A DNA stretch of 43,763 bases from a virus. Within the stretch, counting starts at the first letter, position 1; the number at the start of each line of letters is the position of its first letter. The stretch lies in IMG/VR virus record IMGVR_UViG_3300028384_000668, positions 1 through 43,763 of that record; one strand, given 5' to 3'. The notes under the pieces were generated by a model. The model was not told the DNA's origin. It saw only the letters and a list, made by a program, of their open reading frames with translations, and made no database searches. A program made the position numbers and the translations under genes. This document shows positions 1-8,532 of this stretch, in pieces.

Positions 1-1
1 G

Positions 2-34
2 AGAACTGCACAGTTTCTAAAGAAAAGAAGCTAA
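2..34 (+). other. Possible C-terminal end of an upstream gene
   Basis: The second + frame is open from the window edge and reads a short basic tail (RTAQFLKKRS) before TAA at 32-34. It could be the end of a gene that starts outside the window. Only ten residues are visible, so this is weak. Confidence 0.25.
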
Positions 35-52
35 GGAATTATTTGTGTTTGT

Positions 53-60
53 GATAAATA
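53..60 (+). promoter_or_regulatory. T4-type late promoter (GATAAATA)
   Basis: GATAAATA lies 33 nt upstream of the adhesin start at 94. T4-like phages use TATAAATA and close variants as the -10 element recognised by the gp55 late sigma factor. Similar octamers stand before two other tail genes in this window (39713-39720 and 41259-41266), which supports the call. Confidence 0.6.
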
Positions 61-93
61 CAATAACAAGATCATTCCAGGAGTGAAGTACAG

Positions 94-1449
94 ATGGCAT
101 TACAATTAAGACGCGGAACGGACGCCGAGAGGCAGGGCATTACACCTAAAGAAGGTGAGCTTATCTATGCGACTGACACAAATAGACTATGGGTAGGCGG
201 TAAAATTTCGCCTAATCAAAGTTTAGAACAAGGCGGAATTTTAGTATCAGGTTCGTTAGTTAACGATACTAATCCAACACTAGCAGAAAACTTAAACCTA
301 AACGGTAACGATATTACAGGTAACGGTAATATTAACATTAACGGTACTATCACAGCAACTGGTACTGTTAACTTAGGGGACGGTGTTGAAGATAATGTAG
401 TTGTAGGCGGTCAAATTGGTAGTTCACTTATTCCTGGAACAAACAACTCATATGACCTAGGTGCAAGCGCAAGCGCCTGGAGAACTATTTACACTTCTAC
501 TATCGATGCTGCAACTAGTGTTAACGCAGGTGATGTATACATTAAAGGCAATATTAGTAAAGATGATAGTACTATTATCTACGACGGCGATACAGGCGCA
601 CTAGCAGTTACTTCTGTTACTACAACTGGAAACATTACGGCACCTTCTGCAGATATAGCTGCAATTACCGGTAATTTAACCGGTAGTGTATTTGGTGACG
701 ATAGTACAGTAATTGTAGACGGTGTTAATAACACTCTTCATACAGATAGACTATCTATCGAAGGCGACAGACTCTTAGGTAATCGAGCAGTTAGTGCATA
801 TGATCCTATCTACGACGGTCTAGAAGATGTTGTAATTATTGGTAGCCGAGAAGATCCTGGCGCACTATTAATTGAAGGTGAAGGTAATCCACTGACAGTA
901 CAAGGCGAAGCAGACCCATCTATCGGTGCTTCTATTGTTATTCAAGCATCAAGACTTACAGGTTCAACAAGAGACGCTGTCGAAAATGGTGACTTCTTAG
1001 GTCAGTACGTTATTTCAGGCTACAATGGCACTGAGATGAAAAAGTCAGCAATTATATCATCAGTTCTTGAAACTGCAATTAGTGGTGGGAACTTTGGTGC
1101 TAAGTTAAAAGTAGATGTATTAAACCAAGACGGGCTGTATCGAGAATTTGCATTTAATTCAAATGGTACATTTAATGCAGGTCTCGGTATTACACTTTAC
1201 ACTGCTAGTAATGCAGAATTAAGTGCATTTGGTAATGTAGAAAGCACCCTCGGTTATGCAGCAGACAGAAACACTATAGTAGTTAACGATGGTTCAGGAT
1301 TTAGAACTATAACAACTAGTGTTGATGTTCCTAGCGGACCTACTGCAACAGGTAAAGCAGGTCAAGTATCAGGTGATGCTAACTATATGTATTTCTGTCA
1401 TAGCGATGATCAATGGATACGTGTAGCCAAAGACGGTACTTGGACTTAA
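94..1449 (+). CDS. Tail fibre / receptor-binding adhesin with Mtd-like N-terminus
   Basis: This is a 451-residue virion protein, most likely a tail fibre or adhesin contacting the host surface. Residues 1-35 (RRGTDAER, then GELIYATDTNRLWVG) match the short N-terminal motif of major-tropism-determinant-type phage fibres, which anchors the protein in the tail. The centre is Gly/Asn/Thr/Asp-rich with repeated NGTIT, TGNIT and LTGSVFGD stretches, as in beta-helical fibres, and includes a YDLGASASAWRTIY segment like the LGSxxxxW motif of other fibres. The C-terminus ends in a compact FCHSDDQWIRV motif. A late promoter stands at 53-60. It is followed on the same strand by oxygenase-like genes. The structural role is well supported; the receptor is unknown. 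Confidence 0.85.
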   Translation: MALQLRRGTDAERQGITPKEGELIYATDTNRLWVGGKISPNQSLEQGGILVSGSLVNDTNPTLAENLNLNGNDITGNGNININGTITATGTVNLGDGVEDNVVVGGQIGSSLIPGTNNSYDLGASASAWRTIYTSTIDAATSVNAGDVYIKGNISKDDSTIIYDGDTGALAVTSVTTTGNITAPSADIAAITGNLTGSVFGDDSTVIVDGVNNTLHTDRLSIEGDRLLGNRAVSAYDPIYDGLEDVVIIGSREDPGALLIEGEGNPLTVQGEADPSIGASIVIQASRLTGSTRDAVENGDFLGQYVISGYNGTEMKKSAIISSVLETAISGGNFGAKLKVDVLNQDGLYREFAFNSNGTFNAGLGITLYTASNAELSAFGNVESTLGYAADRNTIVVNDGSGFRTITTSVDVPSGPTATGKAGQVSGDANYMYFCHSDDQWIRVAKDGTWT

Positions 1450-1458
1450 CCACCATCA

Positions 1459-1465
1459 CTAAATA
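1459..1465 (+). promoter_or_regulatory. Possible late-promoter variant (CTAAATA)
   Basis: CTAAATA lies in the 44-nt gap between the adhesin stop and the hydroxylase start at 1494. It resembles the T4-type late motif but differs at the start of the consensus. A good ribosome-binding site, GGAGG at 1479-1483, follows. Confidence 0.35.
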
Positions 1466-1493
1466 GTATAGCACTTATGGAGGATGCTGTACT

Positions 1494-2267
1494 ATGAATC
1501 ATAAACCCTTAGAAGAAATTTACCAAATGAAGAAAATCTGGCGTGGGGACGAAATTCCTGTCGCTAGTTATCTAATGAGCTTTCAAGATGCATTACGTAA
1601 AGAATTCCTCGACGGTTTTGATTCTTTGGAAGAAGCCTGTAAAAAGTATACTACTGACAATTTAGATCTGCGTATGTTTGGTGTTGGACTAGATGAAACA
1701 ATACAAGGTGTTGAAATTAAAAATCTAGAAACAGGCGAATGGGAGAGAGATTTTACAGGTTGGAAAAGTATTCAATTTAAATACGGTCGACACGACGAAA
1801 TGATTGATTTCGAATTCCAAAGAAGCGATAACGATAGAATTGCTAAGAAATATCCTACAGCACACAACCTAGTAAAAGAATACGGCGAGTATTGTCCTAT
1901 TGCTAATTACAGTATTCTTGCACCTAACACTATTTTACATAGGCATAGTGGCCCGGAAAACAGAGATGGCAAATATATTCGAATTCATATTCCATTAATT
2001 ATACCCAAAGGTGATGTATTTTTAGAAGCTAGTGGTGAAGAAGTTACTTGGGATAATATTTGGGGATTTAATAACCAACACACTCATAGTGCATATAATA
2101 TGACCGACGAATGGCGTGTAATTTTTATGATCGACTTAGACATGGCACACATTGGAATGGAGCCTCAGGCAGCATTTGATCCTAGTATTGATTTAGCCGG
2201 TAACGGCGTTCACTTCAATAGAGACTTTTATAAAAAATTAAGCGAAAAATATGGGAGCAAATTTTAA
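1494..2267 (+). CDS. Aspartyl/asparaginyl beta-hydroxylase-like oxygenase
   Basis: A 257-residue protein whose C-terminal half fits the Asp/Asn beta-hydroxylase (AspH) type of the 2-oxoglutarate/Fe(II) oxygenases, enzymes that hydroxylate amino-acid side chains in proteins. Visible elements, in order: HRHSGPEN (first iron His), RIHIPLIIP (the conserved strand), GFNNQHTHSAYN (second iron His) and EWRVIFMIDLD (the Arg that binds 2-oxoglutarate). AspH proteins use two His without the usual carboxylate, and this gene follows that pattern. The N-terminal 120 residues are unassigned. GGAGG precedes the ATG by 10 nt. The stop overlaps the next gene by one base, so the two are probably translated together. 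The substrate is not evident. Confidence 0.85.
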   Translation: MNHKPLEEIYQMKKIWRGDEIPVASYLMSFQDALRKEFLDGFDSLEEACKKYTTDNLDLRMFGVGLDETIQGVEIKNLETGEWERDFTGWKSIQFKYGRHDEMIDFEFQRSDNDRIAKKYPTAHNLVKEYGEYCPIANYSILAPNTILHRHSGPENRDGKYIRIHIPLIIPKGDVFLEASGEEVTWDNIWGFNNQHTHSAYNMTDEWRVIFMIDLDMAHIGMEPQAAFDPSIDLAGNGVHFNRDFYKKLSEKYGSKF

Positions 2268-3085
2268 TGGAATATATACCTTCAGAAAATGCATTGAATG
2301 TAAGAAAAAATGAAGAACAAGACTCGTCTAAACTAGTAGAACATCTTTCAACTCAAAGGAAATTTCAGCTAGAGCATTATTTTAAAAATGATCCGCGAAT
2401 GTTTGAAATTGAAAAAAAGTATGGCAAGTATCTAATGGTGCCTCTTGCAATTCCTAAATTTGAGCTTGAAGATCCTGATCATTTTGTTGACTGGTACTTT
2501 AAATATGCTATACGTCCAGTAAAACAAAAAGGTGATTACGTAGCTCCTGATAAAGGGTTTTCACCATTTTACTCTGTAGACTTAATACAAGAAGTAGGGG
2601 ACGACTGGAATCTTAATATGCAAACTGACAACTTCAAACAAGAATTTCCTAAACTTTGGGATCAGTTTCACGAAACACTTCCTGTACAAAAAATTCTAAC
2701 TCTAAACTTATGGTCAAGTGTATGGGATTTTAACGAGCATAGAGACAGTGCAGAAATGTGGGATTGTCCTAATTCATTTAGAATTCCTTTGTATGATGAA
2801 AATCCATCTAATACTTTATTTGTTATGGACAATCCTACTGTAGATTACAAAGTAGAAGAAACACATTTTTTACCTACCTTAGAAGATACTAATACATTTA
2901 TGTGGAATAATTTACGATGTATGCACGGTAGTAGAAAAACCGAAGAACATAAAAAGATTATGGCTGTAGTAATTGCATTGATAGATCCAGATAAGTATGA
3001 CACTCTTATGTCAGCAAGTGTTGAAAAATACAAAGACTATGTATTAGAAAGCAAATACCAAATTACGGACTATGTAAATGTTTAA
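2267..3085 (+). CDS. Putative 2OG-Fe(II) oxygenase-like protein
   Basis: A 272-residue protein with a plausible double-stranded beta-helix iron site: FNEHRDSAEMW supplies an HxD pair, and RCMHGSRKTEEHKK supplies a distal His followed by basic residues that could hold 2-oxoglutarate. Between them lie strand-like segments (SFRIPLYDE, NTLFVMDNP). It is not close to the AspH-like genes and no exact family is recognised. It overlaps the next gene by 8 nt (ATGTTTAA), suggesting translational coupling. The reaction is unknown; the oxygenase assignment rests on the metal motif and on neighbours of the same class. Confidence 0.55.
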   Translation: MEYIPSENALNVRKNEEQDSSKLVEHLSTQRKFQLEHYFKNDPRMFEIEKKYGKYLMVPLAIPKFELEDPDHFVDWYFKYAIRPVKQKGDYVAPDKGFSPFYSVDLIQEVGDDWNLNMQTDNFKQEFPKLWDQFHETLPVQKILTLNLWSSVWDFNEHRDSAEMWDCPNSFRIPLYDENPSNTLFVMDNPTVDYKVEETHFLPTLEDTNTFMWNNLRCMHGSRKTEEHKKIMAVVIALIDPDKYDTLMSASVEKYKDYVLESKYQITDYVNV

Positions 3086-3680
3086 TTTTTTTAAAAAAAA
3101 AGAAAAGGTAGAAAATACTTTTCATAGATTTTTAGATATACCTATTGATCCTGAGATCGATCTATTCAAACGTGACGATTATGAAACATTGCTGTATAGA
3201 CACGTAACAGTCGATCGCGATGAAGTTAATCCTAAATTAATAGAATGGTTTGAAAATATAGGAATCAAGTTTCATTTATTTGAAGCATTTTATACTCCAC
3301 CTTACGGCGGCAAAATACCTGTACACACCGACACAACTGAAATTTGTGACGTTGCAAAAGTTAATTGGACTTATGGTGCACCAGGAAGTAAGCTAATTTG
3401 GTGGAAAGCAAAAGATGAAAAATATATAGATAAGTTCCATACTGAATTTGGTAATGAATATTTGACAGCAGAACAAAAGAATTGCAAAAGAGTTTTCGAA
3501 GCTGAAATTAAAAAACCAAGTCTTGTTAACATAGGACAATTTCACAGCACATATAATCCAACAGCTGAAGGTAGATGGACATTAAGTTTACCTTTGGTTA
3601 CTTTAGACGATACTAGACGATTAACTTGGAACGAAGCTGTAGACCTTTTACAGGATTATTTTGACGATGAGCAATACTAG
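3078..3680 (+). CDS. 2OG-Fe(II) oxygenase-like protein, paralog A
   Basis: A 200-residue protein starting MFNFFKKK. It has an HTD metal motif (GKIPVHTDTTE), the strand KLIWWKAKD, a distal His in QFHSTYNP and a candidate 2OG Arg in GRWTLSLPL. This layout matches small phage 2OG-oxygenase-like proteins. It is clearly paralogous to the gene at 4279-4863, which shares MFNxFKKK, EAFYTPP, SKLIWW, HSTYNP and GRWTL. The start region carries a run of T followed by nine A, a possible polymerase-slippage site. It overlaps the following SGNH fragment by 14 nt. The substrate is unknown. Confidence 0.7.
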   Translation: MFNFFKKKEKVENTFHRFLDIPIDPEIDLFKRDDYETLLYRHVTVDRDEVNPKLIEWFENIGIKFHLFEAFYTPPYGGKIPVHTDTTEICDVAKVNWTYGAPGSKLIWWKAKDEKYIDKFHTEFGNEYLTAEQKNCKRVFEAEIKKPSLVNIGQFHSTYNPTAEGRWTLSLPLVTLDDTRRLTWNEAVDLLQDYFDDEQY

Positions 3681-4286
3681 CGTAATTATAGGTATTGGTG
3701 ATAGTTGGACCCAAGGCGAAGGGGGATATCCTAAACACATTTGGAAAGAAAACAATGGCAGAATGTGGAAGCCATTATACGAATCAAAGCATCTTATACT
3801 GACAGATTTGACTTATTTGCATCGTATTGGAAAACAGATCATTATCAATTTACAACGCTGTGGCCATTTTTAAATCACAAAGAAGAACATAAATTTTACG
3901 GTGAAAAATTATACAGTGAAGAATCAGCAGCAGTAGAGACAGCGTGTTCTATTTTAGAAGCTCAAACATTTGCCAAGGCAAATAATTTTGACTTTATATT
4001 TGCAAATGGTTTTGAAATAAGAGGTGAAGAATACTTAAATAGGATGTGTCCAAATGTATCGCAAAAAATAGATTGGAGCAGATGCGTTCATACACACACA
4101 GATTATGACTGCTTTGCAAGGCTTTTTGCACGTAAAGATAACTTATGCAATGACGACTACGAATCAGTAGCTAAATTTTATCCTGCCATGGATTGGCCTG
4201 CTACTTACATGACTAATGATATGCATCCTACAATCGAAGGTTATAAATTAATAGCAAGTGAAATAAAAAGGATTTTTAATGTTTAA
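3667..4286 (+). pseudogene. Broken SGNH-hydrolase-like gene (internal deletion and frameshift)
   Basis: Two frames together look like one SGNH/GDSL-type hydrolase. The first, from ATG 3667 to a stop at 3873, begins with the nucleophile block GIGDSWTQGEGGYP. The second, readable from about 3785 to 4286, continues with RFDLF, WKTDHYQFTTLWP and ends with the catalytic block NDMHPTIEGYKLIA. The switch between frames falls near 3785-3805. The joined product would have only about 206 residues, and the segment that normally carries the central Gly and Asn blocks is missing, so an internal deletion plus frameshift is the simplest explanation. Such enzymes often remove or add acyl groups on glycans. 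An assembly error remains possible. The last bases overlap the next gene through ATGTTTAA. Confidence 0.75.
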
Positions 4287-4863
4287 TTTGTTTAAGAAAA
4301 AACCTTATGTTCATCAATATTTAGACCTTCCTGTTATGCCAGAAATAAACTTATTTGATTTATTTCCTGAAAATCCTAATGAGTTAAACCACGTAGAAGT
4401 CGATCCTAATACAATGCTCAACAAAGAATTTGTAGACTTCATAGAAAACATTCCAGGCCTTAGAGTAGATTTCTGGGAAGCGTTTTATACTCCGCCCGGT
4501 GGACGTATTTGGATTCACTCAGACCAAGATCACTTTACAGACATTGCTAGATTAAACATTACTTGGGGTCCTGAAGATAGTAAACTAATTTGGTGGGAAC
4601 CTAAAAAAGGAATAGAGTTAGAACCAATTACAACAACATTTGGTGTAAATTACTTACGTGCTGAACCAGAAGAGTGTAATGAAATACATAGTGCAGTTAT
4701 AAACAAACCTAGCATTGTACAAACTGGTATTTTGCACAGCACATATAATCCTGGGCCTACTGGAAGATGGACTCTTGCATTACCGCTTGCAGAGAGATCA
4801 AGTCCAAAATATGTTAGTTTTGAATTAGCAGTTGCAATGTTTGCTGATTACCTTTCAAAATAA
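4279..4863 (+). CDS. 2OG-Fe(II) oxygenase-like protein, paralog B
   Basis: A 194-residue paralog of the gene at 3078-3680. It starts MFNLFKKK and keeps every marker: EAFYTPPGG, the HSD metal pair (RIWIHSDQDH), SKLIWWEPKK, the distal His in LHSTYNP and GRWTLALPL with the candidate 2OG Arg. The ATGTTTAA overlap with the upstream gene is the same as the one before paralog A, which suggests that the segment was duplicated with its junction. It ends convergently, overlapping the opposite-strand methyltransferase by 16 nt. The reaction is unknown. Confidence 0.7.
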   Translation: MFNLFKKKPYVHQYLDLPVMPEINLFDLFPENPNELNHVEVDPNTMLNKEFVDFIENIPGLRVDFWEAFYTPPGGRIWIHSDQDHFTDIARLNITWGPEDSKLIWWEPKKGIELEPITTTFGVNYLRAEPEECNEIHSAVINKPSIVQTGILHSTYNPGPTGRWTLALPLAERSSPKYVSFELAVAMFADYLSK

Positions 4864-5531
4864 TAAAACATAAACCCACCCCATTTGCCTCTAAATAGAC
4901 TAACAAAGTCTGTAGCAAATCCTAGTATACTAGGAGTATGGTGTACTAATTTAAATTCTCTAAAGTAACCCAATGCCTGTTTATGTGTAAAACTAAGTTC
5001 AAATGGAATTTTCATTTGATCTAGTTCAAATTCTTTTGTAATAAATTTAGGATATACTTTGCGCTGAATCCATTTGCCGTACTTATTATACAAACCAACC
5101 ATTAAGTATTTTTTACTTAGAGATTTGACCTTTTTAACTGCTGTTTCAAATTCTGGCATATGATGTATAGAACCATTACATAATACTAAATCATATGTTT
5201 CGTTAAACTCAGCAGTTAAGAAGTTTGTTTTACGCCATTTAATGTTTTTATTGCCTACTTCTTTAGCAATTTTTTTACCATGGTCGATAGCATCACTAAA
5301 ATCAATCGCAACAATTTGTATGTTAGGAAAGTTATGTGCAATTATATTTGTAATAAATCCTGTTCCACAGCCAACATCAAGAACTGTTTTGATATCGTGT
5401 GTTTCAAAGAAACGAAGATACCTTTCATAAATCAAATAGTCTCCGTGATCTGTTACTTCTTCAGCAGAGTACTTACCTGGAAATTTAACAGAGCTATAGA
5501 AGTCTTTGATTTCTTTTTCTTTAGGAGTCAT
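4848..5531 (-). CDS. Class I SAM-dependent methyltransferase
   Basis: A 227-residue Rossmann-fold methyltransferase. Motif I, LDVGCGTGFI, is at about residues 51-60; an acidic strand end follows (IVAIDFSD); motif IV-like NGSIHHMPEFE is near the middle. These bind S-adenosylmethionine. The acceptor cannot be told; HHMPE resembles small-molecule or glycan methyltransferases rather than DNA methylases, which carry a D/NPPY motif that is absent here. It overlaps the TauD-like gene upstream by 4 nt, so it is the last gene of the operon that begins at 9436. Confidence 0.85.
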   Translation of the reverse strand: MTPKEKEIKDFYSSVKFPGKYSAEEVTDHGDYLIYERYLRFFETHDIKTVLDVGCGTGFITNIIAHNFPNIQIVAIDFSDAIDHGKKIAKEVGNKNIKWRKTNFLTAEFNETYDLVLCNGSIHHMPEFETAVKKVKSLSKKYLMVGLYNKYGKWIQRKVYPKFITKEFELDQMKIPFELSFTHKQALGYFREFKLVHHTPSILGFATDFVSLFRGKWGGFMFYYFER

Positions 5532-6604
5532 AGCAAGTCCTTAAACTTAAACGGTGGTTTGATAAATCCTGTTTTTTCAAGTTGCATAATCTTACGCAGT
5601 AATTTTCTGTGCTTTTGTGCATATTCTTCTTGCAAAAACGGCTCATAAAATTTGTCTAACAAGTTATCATATGTGTGTTCAATTCTATAAATTTTTCTAT
5701 CGTTAGTTTGTCCTACACGACGATGTAGAGTAATACTATTATCAAATGTTACAAAATCACCATCTTGTTCATACCAGTGATCGTATGTATACTTTTCACT
5801 AAACAGTTCAGTAGCAATAGCGTCAAATATTTTTTGACTCTCTTTTTCTGTAGCACCTTGAATACTGTGCATTGTCGGAGGCGAAAAATGTAATCCTTTA
5901 ATGCCCCCCGGACTTTGTATTACCATAGGCACTGGTGTAAAATCTTCTGGACACATTTTAAATTTAAGCACTGCTTCTTCACTAGGCCTAAACGGAGGAT
6001 CAACATCTGCACTATCGTATTTGTGCAATATAATCATATCATTTAATTCTGATCTAAAACTTTCTGATACGCTTTCGTAGTAGTCTGCGGTGCTTACAAA
6101 GCCCGTAGCAGTGCCTACAACGTTCTCTGCTGCTAGTAAGCTAACAGCGTGTTCAAATACATAGTTACCGCTACTGTGCATATGCCAGTCAAGCTCTTGA
6201 CCTCCGTATAAACCGTATTCTCCGTTTTCATCTATTGACGAACTAAAAAAGTTAACACTTTTACCGTTATCTGTTTGAATGCTTGCTTTGTAAAGTATGT
6301 CTAAAATGTCTTTGTCTACGTCTTCAACGAATGGCAAGTCTGCGTGTACTGCTAGTTGGAACGTATCCCAATCTAAATTATATTTCTCAAGTAAAGAATA
6401 TTTAAGACCCCAAAACTCAGGACCCCATTTGTGTATTAAATTAGAAAATGTATTAACATTGCAATTACTACCTCGAACAACTGTAACTAAGTTTTCTAAA
6501 TGTAATTTGCCTATTTCACGCCATTCTTCGTTTGAAATATTATTAACATCTAGATCATCAATAATAATGCCATAATTGCCAACTGGAAACTTTGTTATCT
6601 TCAT
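5528..6604 (-). CDS. TauD/TfdA-like oxygenase with HxH in place of HxD
   Basis: A 358-residue protein with the layout of TauD/TfdA-type 2OG oxygenases: an N-terminal domain, a proximal metal motif at residues 141-143, and the C-terminal GDFVTFDNSITLHRR (distal His 294) followed by Arg 303/307 that would hold 2-oxoglutarate. The proximal motif reads WHMHS, so the usual Asp is replaced by His 143 (CAC; one base from GAC). HxA/HxG variants are known in halogenating members, but HxH would give three His at the metal or no iron at all. It overlaps genes on both sides by 4 nt. It could be an oxygenase of unusual chemistry or a non-catalytic relative. Confidence 0.75.
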   Translation of the reverse strand: MKITKFPVGNYGIIIDDLDVNNISNEEWREIGKLHLENLVTVVRGSNCNVNTFSNLIHKWGPEFWGLKYSLLEKYNLDWDTFQLAVHADLPFVEDVDKDILDILYKASIQTDNGKSVNFFSSSIDENGEYGLYGGQELDWHMHSSGNYVFEHAVSLLAAENVVGTATGFVSTADYYESVSESFRSELNDMIILHKYDSADVDPPFRPSEEAVLKFKMCPEDFTPVPMVIQSPGGIKGLHFSPPTMHSIQGATEKESQKIFDAIATELFSEKYTYDHWYEQDGDFVTFDNSITLHRRVGQTNDRKIYRIEHTYDNLLDKFYEPFLQEEYAQKHRKLLRKIMQLEKTGFIKPPFKFKDLL

Positions 6605-8532
6605 ATTCCGATAACCTTTCCTCTTAAAAACTCTGTTCGAGTATAAGTATGCATTTGAGTTGTTAAAAAGTCTACTAGATTTGTAATTGTATCATTCTTG
6701 AAAGGACTAATAACATCATTATTAAAACTTACATATTTGAACTTTTTAAACTCTGATGTGTAACGCTTTTCTGCTGTAATAAACAAGTCGCTTTCTCTAT
6801 CTATCTCAGCAGCAGTAAGATACGGAAACTCATCTAATAGCCATTTTTTAATATCGTCTCTACAATCATTATAATCATAAAATAATTTAAGCATAAAAGA
6901 AGTTTCCATAGGTGCTACTACCTCACCAAATTTAATTGAAAGATTGTTTGCACTCTCATTATCGTCATCATAATACTCTGCAAATCTAGCATCAATCTTT
7001 TGAATGTGATCTTGTAAAGATGATCCAGGATTTTTTCTTAGAAAGTTTCTATAGAATAATTTGATAAATTCGCCGTAACCAATATTAGATTTTTTGAATA
7101 TTTTTTGTAATACCTTTCTAAGTAGTCCTGTGGTCCAAAATGCTCTTTGAGCACTAAATGCTATCCACATCTCTTTATATTCGTCTTTAGTGTAACTAAA
7201 ACTTTCTACAACTACTTCACTTTTTCTAAGTGTAATGTTGTTAGGTTGCATATTGTTATACTTTTTAACTGTTTTAATACCGTACTTTTCTCTAAATTCT
7301 CTACTGTAACTAGGAGTTTCTGGAAGCATATGCCAGTTATACAAACAAATATCCATATCGTGACTTGCATAAACGTCCATTTCGTGATACCATCTATCAG
7401 GTGTTATACCAGGAAGTCCACTTATGCATTCAGCATATGTACTAAATCCGTAATTATGTTTTAGATGATTTGCAAGATAAATGTGCTTTTCAAACGAGAT
7501 GTCACTACGAGAAATATTTTTTAAGACATCTTGATGTATGCTTTGTATACTTGCTTTATAACTTAAATCCCAAGTTAAATTATACTGTGCGTCAATATCA
7601 AGTATCTTTTTAATATATTCTGTATGCTTATCAGTTTTTGCAAAGCCTCCAAAATAAACATGAAAAAATGCAGGGTTTTCTAATTTTCTATCTGCCATAT
7701 ATTGGATAATTTCAATATCTCTTTCTTTAAGTATGCCAAAATTAGCATCACATAAGAAAATATATGCACAGCCTGCTTCTTCTAATACATCAATATCTGT
7801 TTTAACATGTTCTATAGACTTTTGTTTAACTTTCGCAGCAATGCCGCCGCCCCAATCGCAAAATGCACAACTGTAAGGACATCCTCTTGTTGTTTCTAAC
7901 TTACCATTAACTACATTACTAACCGGATGTGTAAATTCTCTTACTTCGTTTGCACATTCTAATAATGTTTCTCTTTGCATTTTGTAAGGGCTATAGTCCC
8001 AAAAGAATTGTGACTTATTTCCACGTTTTTTACTTTTATGATAAAAACCTCTACTTTTAGCAGGGTATACAACTTCGGTAACTGTGTCCCAATCAATACT
8101 GTTATCGTCGTTAATATTGTCTAATAAATCTGCAAAAGTTATCTCACCATATTCGCCGCCGTCAAGACTTGCATCTAAAAATGGATATTGCTTAAACCAG
8201 TCCATTTCGTGTTTGAAATATTGTTGAGGGCCGCCGCTAATAACTATGCAATTTGGAAATGTTTCTTTAACCCATTTTGCTATTTTTAGACATTGTACAT
8301 CGTTCCAAATGTACATACTAATACCAAATACATCAGGTTGTACTTTTAATAAATGTTCTTTAATTTTATCATCGTCAAATTGATAATTTATCCGTGGATG
8401 TATCCATTCCCATTTATCAGGATGTTTGCCTTTTAGCTCGTAATAGCTTTTTGCACTAGCCCATAAAAGCGGCAAATATACAGCCGACGAAGAATCCGGG
8501 TTATAAATTACAATTTTCTTTTTTTGAGTCAT
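6601..8532 (-). CDS. B12-binding-domain-type radical SAM enzyme
   Basis: A 643-residue radical SAM enzyme. Residues 1-140 resemble the Rossmann-like cobalamin-binding domain (IVIYNPDSS at the start, PDVFGISMYIW, IVISGGPQQY). The cobalamin-ligating DxHxxG motif is not seen, as in several relatives that bind B12 without it or have lost it. The [4Fe-4S] motif RGCPYSCAFCDWG is at about residue 217, followed by a TIM-barrel pattern (FLCDANFGI, SIQSIHQDVLKNISR, ECISGLPG). The last 230 residues are a helical C-terminal domain of unknown role. B12 radical SAM enzymes often methylate unreactive carbons or cyclise rings. Its start overlaps the 34-residue ORF upstream by ATGA. Confidence 0.85.
   Translation of the reverse strand: MTQKKKIVIYNPDSSSAVYLPLLWASAKSYYELKGKHPDKWEWIHPRINYQFDDDKIKEHLLKVQPDVFGISMYIWNDVQCLKIAKWVKETFPNCIVISGGPQQYFKHEMDWFKQYPFLDASLDGGEYGEITFADLLDNINDDNSIDWDTVTEVVYPAKSRGFYHKSKKRGNKSQFFWDYSPYKMQRETLLECANEVREFTHPVSNVVNGKLETTRGCPYSCAFCDWGGGIAAKVKQKSIEHVKTDIDVLEEAGCAYIFLCDANFGILKERDIEIIQYMADRKLENPAFFHVYFGGFAKTDKHTEYIKKILDIDAQYNLTWDLSYKASIQSIHQDVLKNISRSDISFEKHIYLANHLKHNYGFSTYAECISGLPGITPDRWYHEMDVYASHDMDICLYNWHMLPETPSYSREFREKYGIKTVKKYNNMQPNNITLRKSEVVVESFSYTKDEYKEMWIAFSAQRAFWTTGLLRKVLQKIFKKSNIGYGEFIKLFYRNFLRKNPGSSLQDHIQKIDARFAEYYDDDNESANNLSIKFGEVVAPMETSFMLKLFYDYNDCRDDIKKWLLDEFPYLTAAEIDRESDLFITAEKRYTSEFKKFKYVSFNNDVISPFKNDTITNLVDFLTTQMHTYTRTEFLRGKVIGI

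Noticed and set aside
3780-3810. Programmed ribosomal frameshift in the SGNH gene
   Set aside because: No slippery heptamer followed by a hairpin is apparent, and the middle part of the domain is missing as well. A deletion with frameshift explains both facts.
5280-5648. 122-residue open frame on the + strand opposite the methyltransferase
   Set aside because: It crosses two coupled genes on the other strand and its translation is Phe/Cys/Ser-rich, as typical for antisense of AT-rich coding DNA.
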